This document shows positions 41,501 to 46,063 of a stretch of 64,000 nt of DNA, piece after piece. The stretch spans positions 100,440,368 to 100,504,367 of the forward strand of contig OZ026516.1 in NCBI GenBank assembly GCA_964019695.1. Direction: 5' to 3'. Each line of letters starts with the position of its first letter. Positions within the stretch are counted from its first letter, which is position 1. The position numbers and the translations under genes were made by a program. Below the pieces are notes generated by a model that saw only the letters and a program-made list of their open reading frames with translations, was not told the DNA's origin and ran no database searches. The DNA comes from Loripinus fragilis (lineage: Eukaryota; Mollusca; Bivalvia; Lucinida; Lucinidae).

Positions 41501-42979
41501 CAACATTACAGTCAACAATCACAGTCAGTTATCAAATTAAGCACTTGCTAACTTATTAAATGCTAGCCATTTTTATTTCAAAAAGCAAGTGGATGATATC
41601 TAGATCAGATTTTCTCCAAAATACTAACTTGGTAAAATCAATGTTTATTATTTGCTATATGTTGTTGATGTAATGGCTCAGTGGAAGAGTGTTAGACTTC
41701 GGAACGAATGGTTGCTAGTTCAAGACTCACCGGAGGCACAGCTGTGTGTCCTTGAGCAAGACACTGGTTCAACCCAAGAAGACTGAACTATTGTTGACTG
41801 GGACATATAGCATCAACACAAACTTACCACTACTGTAAAACCTGTGTAAAAGGGACACGCAAAACTAGACAAAAGAAAGGTTTTAATGACAAATGGTGAC
41901 TTAATGAAGGTTGAAAGTATTGCAAAATGCTCCCCTTGGAGCATTCTGTAATACTTTCGACCTGCATTAAAGAGACTAGGTCTGCAACTATGAACATTTT
42001 TCGAATTTTTTTCTTTTCTTTTTAAATCATTTGTAAAAGTAGAATTAAGTTATGTTTTCACAATAAATCTGTTCACTATAGCTGAAAACTGCATGGAATA
42101 GTGAATTATCTTATAAAACAGGTGTGTTTTTCTCTTGTTGGTAATTATTTGCGTCCCTCAAATAATTATTGCCAGCTAATTTTCACATGAATACCATTGT
42201 TTTAATGCTGATAAGTTGTTAAGATTTACAAAATTGGTAAAACATATACCTAAATTTTAGTTTTTTACTATGTTCTTGAAAAACAGAAACATTAGTTCTA
42301 AAATTAAAATTTCAAAAGTTACAGACTATGCAGCTTTAAGCGATTATTAGTCTTGAAAAAAAAATTGGTCTTTTTGAGAGTGGCTATTTTACGCAGGTTT
42401 TACTGCATATGCCATTTTTTTCTGTGCAGTAATTCAAAAAAATCAATATGATTCCCAACCCTGTATTTGAAAAGGTAATCAGCCAGTGAAAAAATCATCA
42501 TTTTTAGTGGACCATTTAAATGCATGCGCGGATCCAGAAAATTTTTTCATGGGGGGTCCAACTTCCTCAAGTTTTTTTTAGTTTGAGCAGGGGAGGAAGG
42601 ATCAAAATACCACTAAAAGCGGGCCATCATCGGCCTGCCAGCGAAACACCATTTAGTTGGTGTTTCGCTGGCATGCCGATGATGGCCCAACATTGAATGC
42701 TGGCTTGGTAGCTTTGTTATTTTCAAGGGGATCCCGACCAGTATTGCTAAGAAACCCTATATTTTTGTGGTTTTCAGGGGGGGGGGTCCCCGACCCCCTG
42801 TCCCCCTCTCTGGATCTGCGCATGAAATGTGTCGTACCTGTCATAGTTCTCTGGTTTCACTATCTGAACTTTGAAGGGACTGATGTTAGCGGTAACAAGG
42901 CCCCCAACATGGCTGATCCCGTCCCTAAGAGATTTGAACAAACCAGCCATCTTGATATCATATCAGCTCAGCGCCCATC
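11367..42979 (-). CDS. PLA2G6: PLA2G6-like calcium-independent phospholipase A2 gene (13 coding exons, 3' end not in window)
   Basis: Group VI iPLA2 hydrolyses the sn-2 ester of glycerophospholipids and works in membrane remodelling at cytosol, mitochondria and ER. Thirteen minus-strand exons chain with consistent phases and GT-AG borders: 42838-42950 (coding part), 34395-34496, 30153-30368, 28617-28794, 26778-26998, 23761-23857, 20211-20393, 18683-18787, 16583-16731, 14673-14785, 13383-13536, 12456-12606, 11367-11503, about 640 codons. Order matches the family: short N-terminal region, ankyrin repeats, linker, patatin lipase domain with GGGIRG loop and GTSTG elbow. Exon 42838-42979 begins at a splice acceptor, so a non-coding first exon lies further upstream and was not located. 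The last visible exon stops just before the expected segment with the catalytic Asp (DGG motif). About 190 residues are therefore missing and none of that sequence was found in 1-11366. Exon 18683-18787 is out of frame. Family assignment is very secure; completeness of the gene is not. Confidence 0.96.
12142..12378. mobile_element. MITE with GAGCCGC termini, copy 1
   Basis: Ends are inverted copies: TGAGCCGCGACATGTGATTT at the left is mirrored by AAATCTCATGTTGTGGCTCA at the right, and CCAACAATGTGG by CCACATTGTTGG. About 237 bases, no ORF. A second copy lies at 24531-24763. Confidence 0.85.
12456..12606 (-). CDS. PLA2G6: PLA2G6-like exon 12 (lipase domain)
   Basis: Borders are TTAACAG|GC and CCCAA|GTAAGA, 151 bases, phase 1 in and 2 out. 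It encodes [20 protein letters not shown], then [14 protein letters not shown]. The YMRGMYFR and KDEVF blocks are highly conserved across animal iPLA2-beta. Confidence 0.96.
13383..13536 (-). CDS. PLA2G6: PLA2G6-like exon 11, patatin core with nucleophile
   Basis: Borders are AATTTCAG|GTA and GCCGTAG|GTAGGT, 154 bases, phase 0 in and 1 out. It encodes [18 protein letters not shown] (glycine-rich oxyanion loop) and [16 protein letters not shown]. The GxSxG serine codon is at 13417-13419. Both motifs are those of patatin-like lipases and match iPLA2-beta almost residue for residue. A second GT four bases further on is possible but would break the phase of the next exon. Confidence 0.97.
13925..14055 (+). 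repeat. SINE family A, 3' half
   Basis: Starts within the core (TCCTTGAGCAAGATACAT) and runs to the tail GGGACGTAAAGAATCAAATC followed by AAACAAA. Lacks the tRNA-like head. Confidence 0.75.
14388..14650 (-). repeat. SINE family B, copy next to a splice donor
   Basis: Minus-strand SINE: tRNA-like head with GGATCGAACTCGTGG (B-box complement) near 14610, a shared body (GTCAACAGCTACGGTCATGT) and a tail near 14400 related to family A. Other copies are at 22175-22452 (-) and 33282-33530 (+). It lies just inside the intron next to phospholipase exon 10. Confidence 0.7.
14673..14785 (-). CDS. PLA2G6: PLA2G6-like exon 10 (linker before lipase core)
   Basis: Borders are GTTATAG|CT and GACAGG|GTAAGA, 113 bases, phase 1 in and 0 out. 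It encodes [20 protein letters not shown] and [12 protein letters not shown], directly preceding VLCLDGGG of the next exon. The last part of the linker is not conserved with mammals. A minus-strand SINE (14388-14650) sits within about 25 bases of the donor. Confidence 0.85.
14875..15060. mobile_element. Tigger/pogo-like MITE, copy 1
   Basis: Begins TACAGTAAAACCTGTCTTAA and ends with the inverse TTAAGACAGG...GCTGTA. The interior is also an inverted repeat (TGCAGGTCAAAAGTATTGCA). TA-flanked, no ORF. Family members: 27257-27450, 28405-28597, 30411-30560, 36287-36335 (partial), 41326-41492, 41831-42408. Confidence 0.85.
15660..15880. mobile_element. Palindrome-rich MITE, copy 1
   Basis: Contains TGCTCATAAATGTTAAAATG, ACAATTGTTGG, AACATTTATTAGCA, and ends GTGCTCAGTTGAGTTGAG. 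A second, better preserved copy lies at 29020-29240 with ATGCTCAACTCAACTGAGCA at its other end. Confidence 0.65.
16320..16500 (-). repeat. SINE family A, degenerate copy
   Basis: Minus-strand body with GTCTTGCTCAAGGACACAAC (core complement) and head region ending near 16495 (CCAACTATGCCAC). Diverged. Confidence 0.65.
16583..16731 (-). CDS. PLA2G6: PLA2G6-like exon 9 (linker between ankyrin and lipase domains)
   Basis: Borders are ATATTTCAG|A and CTACAG|GTAATT, 149 bases, phase 2 in and 1 out. It encodes [17 protein letters not shown], then a Gly- and Lys-rich linker that ends LLNLDTT. It corresponds in position to the short linker (QLQDLMHISRA region) of mammalian iPLA2-beta but is longer. 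Homology within the linker is weak; placement rests on phase and order. Confidence 0.85.
16867..17072 (+). repeat. SINE family A, full-length copy
   Basis: The tRNA-derived head has an A box (GTGGCTCAGTGGTAGTGCT) and B box (CGGGTTCCAGCCTC). The core is CCTTGAGCAAGACACATTTA, then CCCAGGAAGACCCGTCCCTG, with tail GGGACGTAAAGAATCAAATC ending in an A-rich run. About 205 bases. Its pair in opposite orientation is at 17722-17931. Confidence 0.9.
17722..17931 (-). repeat. SINE family A, full-length copy, inverted relative to neighbour
   Basis: Reverse complement of the 16867 copy: tail at 17725 (GATTTGATTCTTTACGTCCC), core CTTGCTCAAGGACCACAACG, head ending CCACTGAGCCACTGCGCTCC at 17925. The two form a 650-bp-spaced inverted pair inside one phospholipase intron. 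Confidence 0.9.
18683..18787 (-). pseudogene. PLA2G6: PLA2G6-like exon 8, ankyrin repeat with frame-breaking lesion
   Basis: Good borders: TTCTTCAG|AGA and AAACAA|GTGAGT, 105 bases. The first half reads [21 protein letters not shown] in phase 0. The second half reads [13 protein letters not shown] in a different frame, and this second frame is the one whose phase (two bases left) fits the next exon. Read straight through, the exon meets TAG, then TAA. Ankyrin spacing expects about four more residues between NQNP and the TPRHLAA-like turn, so roughly 11 bases appear to be missing near 18725. Splice sites and all neighbouring exons are intact, so a recent deletion or an assembly error are both possible. 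Confidence 0.85.
19005..19098 (-). repeat. SINE family A, 3' fragment
   Basis: Minus-strand tail and body (TTGATTTGATTTTTTTACAT, CGGGTCTTCCTGGGTTGAAC, AGCTAGGAT), ending abruptly next to the large hairpin at 19135. Confidence 0.75.
19135..19285. repeat. Perfect 70-bp inverted repeat (hairpin family)
   Basis: Arms 19135-19204 and 19216-19285 are exact reverse complements over 70 bases, with an 11-base loop. The inner part is the recurring hairpin motif (GGCAAACAGTGAAGACCCAG, GATGAAATGC). A diverged relative with the same outer flank (CTTTTCATTCTAGATACCAG) is at about 26465-26570. Confidence 0.95.
20211..20393 (-). CDS. PLA2G6: PLA2G6-like exon 7 (ankyrin repeats)
   Basis: Borders are TCTGCTAG|GTG and GTACAG|GTAGTG, 183 bases, exactly 61 codons. 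It carries one and a half ankyrin repeats: [19 protein letters not shown] and [20 protein letters not shown]. It joins in frame to [18 protein letters not shown] of the next exon. Confidence 0.94.
20495..20585. repeat. Hairpin-family copy
   Basis: GCAAACAGAAAAGAGACCCT and GATCAGACTGCTTCTTAAGA, mirrored by AGCAGCCTGATCTGGGTCTG and TTGTTTG. About 35-base arms. Confidence 0.8.
22175..22452 (-). repeat. SINE family B, copy
   Basis: GATTTGATTCTTTACATCAC tail complement, then GTCAACAGCTATGGTCATGT, then the AGTTAACCAGTACTTCGTGC body, and a head with GGAATGAACTCATGACCCC near 22390. Minus strand. Confidence 0.75.
23070..23405 (-). repeat. Two tandem fragments of SINE family A
   Basis: Two consecutive minus-strand pieces each start with a DTTTATGTCC-type tail (TGATGCTTTATGTCCCAGTT at 23080; TGATTCTTTATGTCCAGTCA at 23203) and contain GTCTTGCT-AAGGACACAAA core sequence. 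The second reaches a degenerate head ending near 23400. Confidence 0.65.
23590..23728. repeat. Imperfect palindrome, ~60-bp arms
   Basis: ATGATGTCATTAGTCC and CTCTGACGTTTTAGTGGCTT on the left are mirrored by AAGCCACTTAAACATCAGAG and GGATTATGATGTC on the right, with TTATTTTGATAT and ATATCAAAATAA near the centre. It lies beside phospholipase exon 6. Confidence 0.8.
23761..23857 (-). CDS. PLA2G6: PLA2G6-like exon 6 (ankyrin repeat)
   Basis: Borders are CTTTGTAG|A and AGAGAG|GTGATA, 97 bases, phase 2 in and 0 out. It encodes [19 protein letters not shown] and [13 protein letters not shown], matching the CAEMII and GASPLHWAKNAE portion of animal iPLA2-beta. Confidence 0.93.
24302..24375. repeat. 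Hairpin-family copy, near-perfect
   Basis: AGCAAACAGTGTGGACCCAG and CAGACTGCTCCTATAGGAGC, then TCTGATCTGGGTCCACACTG and TTTGCC. Arms about 34 bases, almost no loop. A diverged relative sits just upstream at 23980-24050. Confidence 0.85.
24531..24763. mobile_element. MITE with GAGCCGC termini, copy 2
   Basis: Same element as 12142-12378: TGAGCCGCAACATGTGATTT at the left end and a mirrored right end, with a similar interior (GACGAGC, GCAGCCT, CTAGCAAAGGC). Target duplication not resolvable by eye. Confidence 0.85.
25252..25338. repeat. Palindrome with 42-bp arms
   Basis: Arms 25252-25293 and 25297-25338: TTTCTCTAAATTCTGAAGTT and GGAAGAGAATAGCAGAACAA mirrored with about two mismatches and a three-base loop. 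Confidence 0.9.
25423..25590. repeat. Large palindrome, ~80-bp arms
   Basis: Left arm AGACTGGCTCCAGTCTT to TCTGATGGCTCT and right arm AGAGCCATCAGA to GGACTGGAGCCAGTCT are near-perfect inverted copies, with only about six bases between them. It lies 85 bases from the preceding palindrome (25252-25338). Confidence 0.92.
25868..26058 (-). repeat. SINE family A, diverged copy
   Basis: Tail complement TTGATGCTTTACATCCCGGT, core GTCTTGCTCAAGGACACAAC, head ending CCACTGAGCTACTGCACTCC at 26058. Confidence 0.8.
26778..26998 (-). CDS. PLA2G6: PLA2G6-like exon 5 (ankyrin repeats)
   Basis: Borders are GTTACAG|AAA and ATTAA|GTAAGT, 221 bases, phase 0 in and 2 out. It encodes [15 protein letters not shown] and a further repeat ending [12 protein letters not shown]. 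The stretch between the two repeats ([18 protein letters not shown]) is longer than in the mammalian protein. Confidence 0.94.
27257..27450. mobile_element. Tigger/pogo-like MITE, copy 2
   Basis: ACAGTGAAACCTGTCTTACC at the left, inverse GCAGGTTTTACAG at the right. The centre is GCAGAATGCTCCCATTGGAG, mirrored. TA on both sides. Confidence 0.85.
28405..28597. mobile_element. Tigger/pogo-like MITE, copy 3
   Basis: TACTGTTAAAACCTGTGTAA at the left and AAAAGGTTTTACTGTA at the right. It ends about 20 bases from the donor of phospholipase exon 4. Confidence 0.85.
28617..28794 (-). CDS. PLA2G6: PLA2G6-like exon 4 (ankyrin repeats)
   Basis: Borders are GATTTCAG|A and ATTGAT|GTAAGT, 178 bases, ending in phase 0. 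It encodes ankyrin-type sequence [13 protein letters not shown] and [17 protein letters not shown], matching the family's TPLHLACRKGD and DYKGETVFHYAV segments. A Tigger-like MITE ends about 20 bases beyond the donor. Confidence 0.94.
29020..29240. mobile_element. Palindrome-rich MITE, copy 2
   Basis: Ends are ATGCTCAACTCAACTGAGCA and the inverse ATGCTCAGTTGAGTTGAGCA. The interior has AAATGTTAAAATG and CATTATAACATTTATTAGCA as a second inverted pair. Related to 15660-15880. Confidence 0.8.
29767..29835. repeat. Hairpin with GAGACGG centre
   Basis: AACATATGTTTTGGGTGCCC and AAAAGAACCGTCTCA mirrored by TGAGACGGATCTTTTGAGTA and ACAACATATGTT. Related half or whole copies lie at about 13215-13285, 15395-15435, 21723-21790 and 50512-50565. 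Confidence 0.8.
30153..30368 (-). CDS. PLA2G6: PLA2G6-like exon 3 (pre-ankyrin region)
   Basis: Borders are TTTAACAG|T and GCAAG|GTAAGA, 216 bases, phase 2 in and 2 out. It encodes [10 protein letters not shown], then [20 protein letters not shown], which corresponds to the family's NHPSWSVAHLAVELG-like stretch leading into the first ankyrin repeat. Confidence 0.93.
30411..30560. mobile_element. Tigger/pogo-like MITE, copy 4 (right end lost)
   Basis: TACAGTAAAATCTGTCTAAA left end and the AAGTATTGCAAAATGCTC interior are present. The right terminus is replaced by unrelated hairpin-family sequence at about 30555. Confidence 0.75.
30836..32034. mobile_element. Candidate 1.2-kb hAT-like non-autonomous element
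   Basis: The two ends are inverted: CAGAGCTCTC at 30836 and GAGAGCTCTG ending at 32034. AATAA flanks both sides. The interior includes a repeated GGAGTCCCACT motif at 30880-30950 and CpG-rich sequence near 31850-32020. No transposase ORF seen. The inverted ends are only 10 bases, so this is tentative. Confidence 0.45.
33282..33530 (+). repeat. SINE family B, plus-strand copy
   Basis: Body TGTCAGTTACAAACGAAAGT, GTTAGGTGAACTGACCGTCC, CATGACCATAGCTGTTGC, then tail GGGACATAAAGCAACAAAAC followed by AAACAAAC. The head is diverged. Confidence 0.7.
33563..33669. repeat. Palindrome with ~50-bp arms and GGGCTTCAC core
   Basis: TGTTCATGGAATCATGAATA and GGTCTCTTGCAAAGTAA on the left, mirrored on the right with few mismatches. 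The loop lies between GTGAAGCCC and GGGCTTCAC. Followed by AT-rich tail to about 34050. Its layout (palindrome plus ~400-bp tail, GAAGCCC/GGGCTTC centre) resembles the pair at 56.8 and 62.6 kb. Confidence 0.85.
34255..34325. repeat. Hairpin-family copy next to phospholipase exon 2
   Basis: GGCAAACAGGGAAGACCCTG and CAGACTGCTTCTTTAGAAGC, mirrored by GCAGTCTGATCTGGGTCTGC and CCTGTTTTTC. It lies 70 bases past the donor of exon 34395-34496. Confidence 0.82.
34395..34496 (-). CDS. PLA2G6: PLA2G6-like exon 2 (N-terminal domain)
   Basis: Borders are CCCCAG|C and TTTCAG|GTTAGT, phase 2 in and 2 out, 102 bases. It encodes a [23 protein letters not shown] segment and the following VFSNP, which aligns with the region before the ankyrin repeats in animal iPLA2-beta. 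The upstream intron is 8.3 kb and contains the tandem array and two DNA transposons described below. Confidence 0.9.
34870..35165 (+). mobile_element. Dispersed repeat with an 82-residue open frame
   Basis: Frame 34876-35124 encodes [40 protein letters not shown] and a basic tail. The DNA from about 34990 to 35165 reappears inverted at 48560-48720, so the block is a repeat, not a host gene. I recall similar peptides as high-copy mollusc ORFs but cannot name the element. Confidence 0.55.
35478..35573. repeat. Inverted repeat with GTTAACAT ends
   Basis: GTTAACATCAGGATTTGTCA and GTGATGTTCAC are mirrored by GTGAACATCAC, GGGTTGACTAATCC and ATGTTAAC. About 40-base imperfect arms. The rest of 34500-36470 shows no gene. 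Confidence 0.75.
36473..36905 (+). repeat. ~191-bp tandem array, left part
   Basis: Units begin TCAAATTGCTCCATCAAAAG at 36522 and 36714, with a partial unit before. Each holds GGTAGGAGTTGATCGGCCCA, ATGCATATACAAAAG, TCACAGCTGTCATTTTGTCA and CTCCTTCATGCATATG. The array stops inside the sequence CAAAGTAT and continues at 40590. Confidence 0.92.
36906..38372. mobile_element. hAT-like element A (1467 bp) inserted in the tandem array
   Basis: Ends are inverted: TAGTGTTGTTCGAT at 36906 and ATCGATACAACACTA ending at 38372. Subterminal sequence is rich in ATAATCGATCATCGA-type inverted motifs. The left target copy is CAAAGTAT (36898-36905). The right copy is CAAAGTA (38373-38379) with its final T at 40590, displaced by element B. 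An 8-bp duplication is typical of hAT. No transposase frame seen, so it is non-autonomous or decayed. Confidence 0.85.
38380..40587. mobile_element. TA-duplicating element B (2208 bp)
   Basis: Left end AAGCTCCGGTCACTTAACC and right end inverse AAGCTTTGGTCTATAAACC form a roughly 30-bp imperfect TIR (both continue into CAAACT). TA is duplicated at 38378-38379 and 40588-40589. It sits inside the right target copy of element A. It contains a MITE (39540-39837) and a hairpin-family copy (39050-39125). TA duplication suggests the Tc1/mariner group; no transposase recognised. Confidence 0.8.
39540..39837. mobile_element. MITE with GCGGATCCAGA ends, copy 1
   Basis: Left CATGCACAGATCCAGAG, right CTTTCTGGATCCGCGCAT. 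Central core around 39690-39730 (CGAAATCCGATTTAAAAGGC, CCGATGATGGCC). Other copies: 42525-42825, 60096-60352, and a core-only fragment at about 50635-50705. Confidence 0.82.
40590..41015 (+). repeat. ~191-bp tandem array, right part
   Basis: Units begin at 40590, 40781 and 40973 (TCAAATTGTTCC, TCAAATTGCTCC, TCAAAGTGTTCC). Sequence continues exactly from the interrupted unit at 36905 once elements A and B are removed. Confidence 0.92.
41220..41300 (+). repeat. Simple repeat (GGAC/GCAC-rich)
   Basis: CGGACGGACGGACGCACGCA then a CA run, followed by GTATACCCACCACAAACAAC. Short microsatellite tail of a dispersed repeat; similar GACAGACGGATGGATGGA tracts occur at 19770-19815. Confidence 0.7.
41326..41492. 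mobile_element. Tigger/pogo-like MITE, copy 6 (left end lost)
   Basis: Interior GAAGTTCGAAAGTAGTGCAG and inverse GCAGTACTTTTGACCTGCAT, then right end GTTTTACTGTA. Confidence 0.75.
41670..41825 (+). repeat. SINE family A, plus-strand copy
   Basis: Head TGTAATGGCTCAGTGGAAGA and GGTTGCTAGTTCAAGACTC, core TCCTTGAGCAAGACACTGG, tail TTGACTGGGACATATAGCAT. Shortened body. Confidence 0.75.
41831..42408. mobile_element. Tigger/pogo-like MITE, copy 7, interrupted by a TTAA-flanked insertion
   Basis: Left end TACTGTAAAACCTGTGTAAA and right end CGCAGGTTTTACTGCA. The interior is split at TTAA (41967-41970 and 42336-42339) by a 365-bp insert. Intact relatives read GCATTAAGTGATAATTGG across this point. Confidence 0.85.
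41971..42335. mobile_element. TTAA-targeting MITE (piggyBac-like)
   Basis: Starts AGAGACTAGGTCTGCAAC; inverse of its end is AGCTGCATAGTCTGTAAC, 11 of 18 positions matching. TTAA duplicated on both sides and an empty-site sequence in sister MITEs. TTAA duplication is the hallmark of piggyBac. No ORF. Confidence 0.78.
42525..42825. mobile_element. MITE with GCGGATCCAGA ends, copy 2
   Basis: CATGCGCGGATCCAGAAAAT at the left, CTCTGGATCTGCGCATG at the right. Centre CCTGCCAGCGAAACACCATT and GGTGTTTCGCTGGCATGCC form a palindrome. It ends about a dozen bases from the donor of the first phospholipase coding exon. Confidence 0.88.
42838..42979 (-). CDS. PLA2G6: PLA2G6-like exon with 5'UTR and initiator ATG
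   Basis: The acceptor TTTTTAACAG precedes base 42979 and the donor CAG|GTACGA follows 42838. About 29 bases of 5'UTR lead to ATG at 42950-42948, giving MAGLFKSL followed by a short hydrophobic segment and a VKPENYD end. This matches the short N-terminal leader of animal iPLA2-beta in length and position. An earlier ATG at 42978 opens a frame that hits TGA after four codons (MGAE), so the 42950 start is preferred. The exon leaves two bases (AG) that combine with C of the next exon to give Ser. It lies immediately beside a MITE (42525-42825). Confidence 0.9.
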
Positions 42980-43960
42980 CTGTTAAAAATAAAACAGTTT
43001 CAAATTTATAATACATGTATTAACAGGGATCAAATTTAGCACTTGTCTTGCTAACTAAGCTGATGGGCTTTAAAAACGCAACAATTGAATAGCTGCTTAA
43101 ATTTATGTCTCAAAAAAGAATTTGATTGTATGTTAAAGTGTTCATTTGTAAGTACACATGAAAAACTTGTCAACTTAAAATTAATTTAAAGCATTGAAAA
43201 CGTAAAGTTTTTGAGAGAGGGGTCAACTGTTTCTTGTGACAAAATGTTATCAGTGAAATATCTCCTACTTCTTTAAATCAAGAAATGTGAGAAGCATCAA
43301 ATGTGGTCATGGTCTTTGTAAGTCATCGAGGAATTGCTCTCATTTTAATTGGCTGGTCTGCAATACAGCAGGTTTGCTTTTTTGACGTTAATCTGAGTGG
43401 ACACTTTCATTTGATTACTTAAAATCTTTGCTACTTAAACAACATTTCAGTGACTATACTTTTATGAAGCTATTAAGTCGTCGAGTTTAGTTGTACAATT
43501 AAAACTTTTAAAAGTGTTAACTGAAGAAGCCACTTCATGATGGAAGCAAAGGAAGTTTACATTCAACGTAAGTGTTATGTTTTTAAAGCCTGTCAGTATA
43601 GCTAACTGCTACAAGTTTTTCCAAAAAAAGCAAGCTGAAATTACCATCACTTGCTATTTTAGCAAGTGAATACAAGTTACTTTCACATCAATTGCTTGTA
43701 AAACAAGTAAGATCCTGATCAGCCAGCTTCTCAGGGATCCTGATCAGCCAGTTTCCTCAGAAGCTGGCTGATCTGGTTCATCTGGATCTACACTCCTTGT
43801 GAGGCAACAAAAAAGTGATTTTAGAAAGGCGATATTTGATATATATAAAAAATATGGCACACAATCTTGTCATTTACATTTATGCTAACTGAATATGTTC
43901 AATTTGCTAATTAGGTATGGAGTGAATAAGCAAGCTGATCATTGCCTTTACTGTCTTGCC
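42980..43960. other. Upstream flank of the phospholipase exon; no promoter identified
   Basis: A 5'UTR exon should lie to the right of 42979 but no confident donor or core promoter could be assigned. It contains a hairpin-family relative at about 43700-43800 (AGCCAGCTTCTCAGG, GAAGCTGGCTGATCTGG). More of these occur at 44420-44470 and 44565-44620. Confidence 0.4.
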
Positions 43961-43962
43961 AG

Positions 43963-44152
43963 CCAAGAGTGACAGTGACGTCATGTTTTGTTTACAAAGT
44001 TATCAGGGATTTATAATCGATAGATCACTTGTGTAATCATTCTATCCTTTGGATAGGATTAATACACAAGTAATCTATTGATTCGTGTTAGCTAAAGTGG
44101 AGTGTACAATAACAATTGTAAACAAAATGTTACGTCACTGTCACTCTTTGTT
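43963..44152. mobile_element. Palindromic MITE with GAGTGACAGTGACG ends
   Basis: Left CAAGAGTGACAGTGACGTCA, right TTACGTCACTGTCACTCTTTG. Inner inverted segments GATCACTTGTGTAATCATTC and GATTAATACACAAGTAATC. About 190 bases, nearly full-length fold-back. Confidence 0.85.
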
Positions 44153-45270
44153 GGCATGATAGTAGCAAGTAAGAAATATGAATGATTCTTGCTATTATTA
44201 ATTAAAAATACCAAGTGGTATAAATCTTAAATTTGATCCCCAAGTTATTTTATGTGTTTTCCTGCAATTTCATTCTCTGTTTGCTTACAGGTACTCAACC
44301 CTTATCATGATGAATATTTTTATGCCCTACAATCCTCCCCTATTTTTGTTCTGTTAATCTGCCACACTCCAGTTATCATGGTTATAAGCAAATATTTTCA
44401 ATCAGAGAGGAAAACAATGTAGATGCTGATTAGATGGCTTCATCAGAAGCCAGCTGATCTAGATCTAGTGTTTACAAATAAGGATAAGTCCAAATTAAGC
44501 AGGACAAGGGTTAATGCTTACCATGATGTTGAACCCGGAAATCTCCTATTTAAAAAAACATTGTAGATCCAGATCAGCTAAGTTCTGATAAGCCAGCTGA
44601 TCAGGACCCATACTGTAGTCTACCTTGCTTGTAAATACATGTTAACAGCTGAAATCCTGTAAATTAATTAGTTAAAATATGGAGGGAGTGCAGTACATAA
44701 AAATATCCAGCATGCTAAGGGTTAAAGCTAATCTATTGCTTGGTCAATAGGTAATACTATGTTTACATTATGTTCCTGGCGGCCTCAGCAATCATGTTTT
44801 AAGCCACTACAAACAAAGCAGGATGGACTTGAAACAACGTGGGGCATGCAGGGGACAAAAATATTTCAATATTGCACTTGTCCTGTAGGACGAGTGACAC
44901 ACAATTTACACTCGTCCTGCAAAGGCATGCACTTGTCCTTTAAAAGTGTATGCAATAAAGAACCATAAGGGAGTATGACTTCCTCGAGTAATTCTTCCAA
45001 AAGCACTCGTCCCGTAGGATGAATGCTTTGGGAAGAACTACTCGGCCTTTCTAGATTTCAACCGTAATTACGAGCGGATGAGTGGATTTTTTGTTCCCTG
45101 GGCATGGATTGGGCAACCATGACAGGCTGTGACTGCCTTAGAAGAACAGAAACTGGCCATCATCACCAAAATATTGGTTTTCAACTTTTCAATATATTGT
45201 TTCACATTTACTTAGTACAAATGAACTGATTTCCAGTTAATTTGTACGGTACTCAGTAAATGTGTAACAA

Positions 45271-45478
45271 TATAGCTTTTGTTTGTTGGATTTGATTCTT
45301 TACGTCCCATCAACAATATTTCATTTATAAAGGGACGGGTCTTCCTGGGATGAACAAGTACTAAGCAAGGATAAATGTGTCTTGCTCAAGGACCACAACG
45401 CAGTGATGCCGGTGAGGCTCGAACCTGCGGCCCCTCGGTCTCGAGTCAAGCACTCTACCACTGAGCCACTGCGCTCCC
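45271..45478 (-). repeat. SINE family A, full-length copy
   Basis: Tail GATTTGATTCTTTACGTCCC, core GTCTTGCTCAAGGACCACAA, B-box complement GAGGCTCGAACCTGCGG, head end CCACTGAGCCACTGCGCTCC. Very similar to the 17722 copy. Confidence 0.9.
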
Positions 45479-45680
45479 CCTACCTTTCTGTGATTGGGAC
45501 CAACCAATCTTTAAAACTAAGAAAACTTGGTTATTAGATCTATGTTTTTATTATTATTTAAAGTCAGTTAAGAGCATAGCAAACTTACAGCTAACCTAAT
45601 CATGATCACATTATTTTGAAATTGCATCTAGAATCATTTATGATTAATTGCTATCTACATGTATCTAAATGTAAACAGTT

Positions 45681-46063
45681 GTGTGTGTGTGGGGGGGGGG
45701 GGATACTTTCATTTTTTTCTTGATACATAGGCTTGGACCCAGCATCTACTGTTTACCCCCAAAAAATATCAGGAATATCAGGCATACCCCAAAAAATATT
45801 TGAAACTTTAGCACCCAGATTTAAAAAATATTCCCATTCTGTACCTTCCCTTTAAGGAAAGACCCTAAAGTGCATAGAAATGACCCCTAAAACTAGTCCA
45901 GTTTTGTGATGATCCCCAAAATCTTCAATTCTACCCCCAAAAAAATTTCATTTATATGAAAACCCCCAAAAATATTGAAATACAAAATTTGGAACCCAAA
46001 AAATGGTCCGAGCCTACAATATATATGAAAAATTCAGAGTAGTGAGTACCCCCCTCACTGGGG
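45681..46063 (-). mobile_element. MITE family G, copy A (inverted orientation)
   Basis: Same element as 47954-48368 and 53390-53756 but reversed: ATACATAGGCTTGGACCCAG and GCATCTACTGTTTACCCCC at one end, GAGTACCCCCCTCACTGGGG at the other. The left terminus is replaced by a GT/poly(G) run. Confidence 0.82.
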
